The position numbers and the translations under genes were made by a program. Positions 35,075 to 35,224 of a stretch of DNA of 35,224 nucleotides are shown piece by piece (within the stretch, counting starts at the first letter, position 1; each line of letters starts with the position of its first letter). The notes under the pieces are model-generated. The model searched no databases, was not told the origin of the DNA, and worked only from the letters and a program-made list of their open reading frames with translations. Origin of the DNA: Nostoc sp. TH1S01 (GTDB taxonomy: Bacteria > Cyanobacteriota > Cyanobacteriia > Cyanobacteriales > Nostocaceae); contig JAGKSW010000050.1 of NCBI GenBank assembly GCA_018993265.1, positions 1-35,224 of the forward strand, given 5' to 3'.

Positions 35075-35224
35075 TCAAGTTAAAGCCTCAGCCCAAATGT
35101 CAAGCGACCTGGCGGCGTTGCGTCGGTGTCGTTGACGAATAGCTTTCACCAAGCCCATAGAACGCTGATGTTCGACTAACCAAGGAAGAAGTTGTAGTCG
35201 TGGGTTTTGCGTAGGCGAAGCCCG
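35075..35224 (-). CDS. Possible C-terminal part of a leftward gene, cut by the window edge
   Basis: On the minus strand a frame enters from the right edge and ends at TGA (35077-35075), with a terminator-like hairpin and T-run 56 nt later. The readable end (LLPWLVEHQRSMGLVKAIRQ, then an Arg-rich run ending DIWAEALT) looks like protein, rich in Arg and Leu, but I recognise no family. The first few codons fall in a Nostoc-type repeat (GCGTAGGCGAAGCCCG), so the gene may start just inside the window instead. Low confidence. Confidence 0.3.
   Translation of the reverse strand, partial: RASPTQNPRLQLLPWLVEHQRSMGLVKAIRQRHRRNAARSLDIWAEALT

Overview
The window comes from a filamentous, probably heterocyst-forming cyanobacterium (Nostoc/Anabaena/Calothrix type). 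The evidence is the many HIP1 octamers (GCGATCGC), an allophycocyanin-B gene (apcD), heptameric short tandem repeats between genes, palindromic intergenic repeats of the Nostoc kind, and cyanobacteria-type secreted and signalling proteins. I recognised no tRNA, rRNA, CRISPR array, prophage or full-length transposase. Organism and family names rest on recognition by eye; no database search was run.

Layout. 1-2.0 kb: a repeat block, then a leftward pair, a predicted Fe-S protein (DUF1636) and precorrin-6A reductase (cobK), behind a cobalamin riboswitch. 2.0-5.2 kb: a small secreted protein, a metallo-beta-lactamase-fold protein, and molybdate-binding protein modA divergent from a small regulator that joins a ribbon-helix-helix domain to a Mop (molybdate-binding) domain; two inverted repeats lie between them. 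5.2-13.0 kb: a cytosolic histidine kinase and a 1910-residue RTX-type extracellular nuclease/phosphatase-like protein. 13.5-18.1 kb: a half-size TauE/SafE permease, an HtrA/Deg protease, a compact GH13 enzyme and an unknown secreted protein. 18.3-23.1 kb: asnS with a coiled-coil membrane protein, several small cyanobacterial proteins, a possible nuclease-fold orphan and an RsbW-like kinase. 23.5-25.5 kb: rlmD and apcD. 26.2-31.7 kb: purL and purF, with purL interrupted by a 480-residue intein that keeps its splicing motifs and a LAGLIDADG endonuclease. 32.1-35.2 kb: a response regulator-histidine kinase hybrid, an aldehyde dehydrogenase whose stop codon carries a MITE-like insertion, and possibly the end of another gene.

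How the parts fit. PurF and PurL catalyse steps 1 and 4 of de novo purine synthesis, so PurL output depends on protein splicing. The modA/RHH-Mop pair looks like a self-contained molybdate-responsive switch, with the candidate operator lying over the promoters. The riboswitch would shut down corrin-ring reduction when B12 is plentiful. Most other genes are single transcription units separated by repeat-rich spacers, usual for this group.

The best candidates for new biology are the PurL intein, the RHH-Mop regulator with its paired operator, the MITE that inserted inside a stop codon without changing the protein, and a structured spacer upstream of purL whose terminator faces away from purL.
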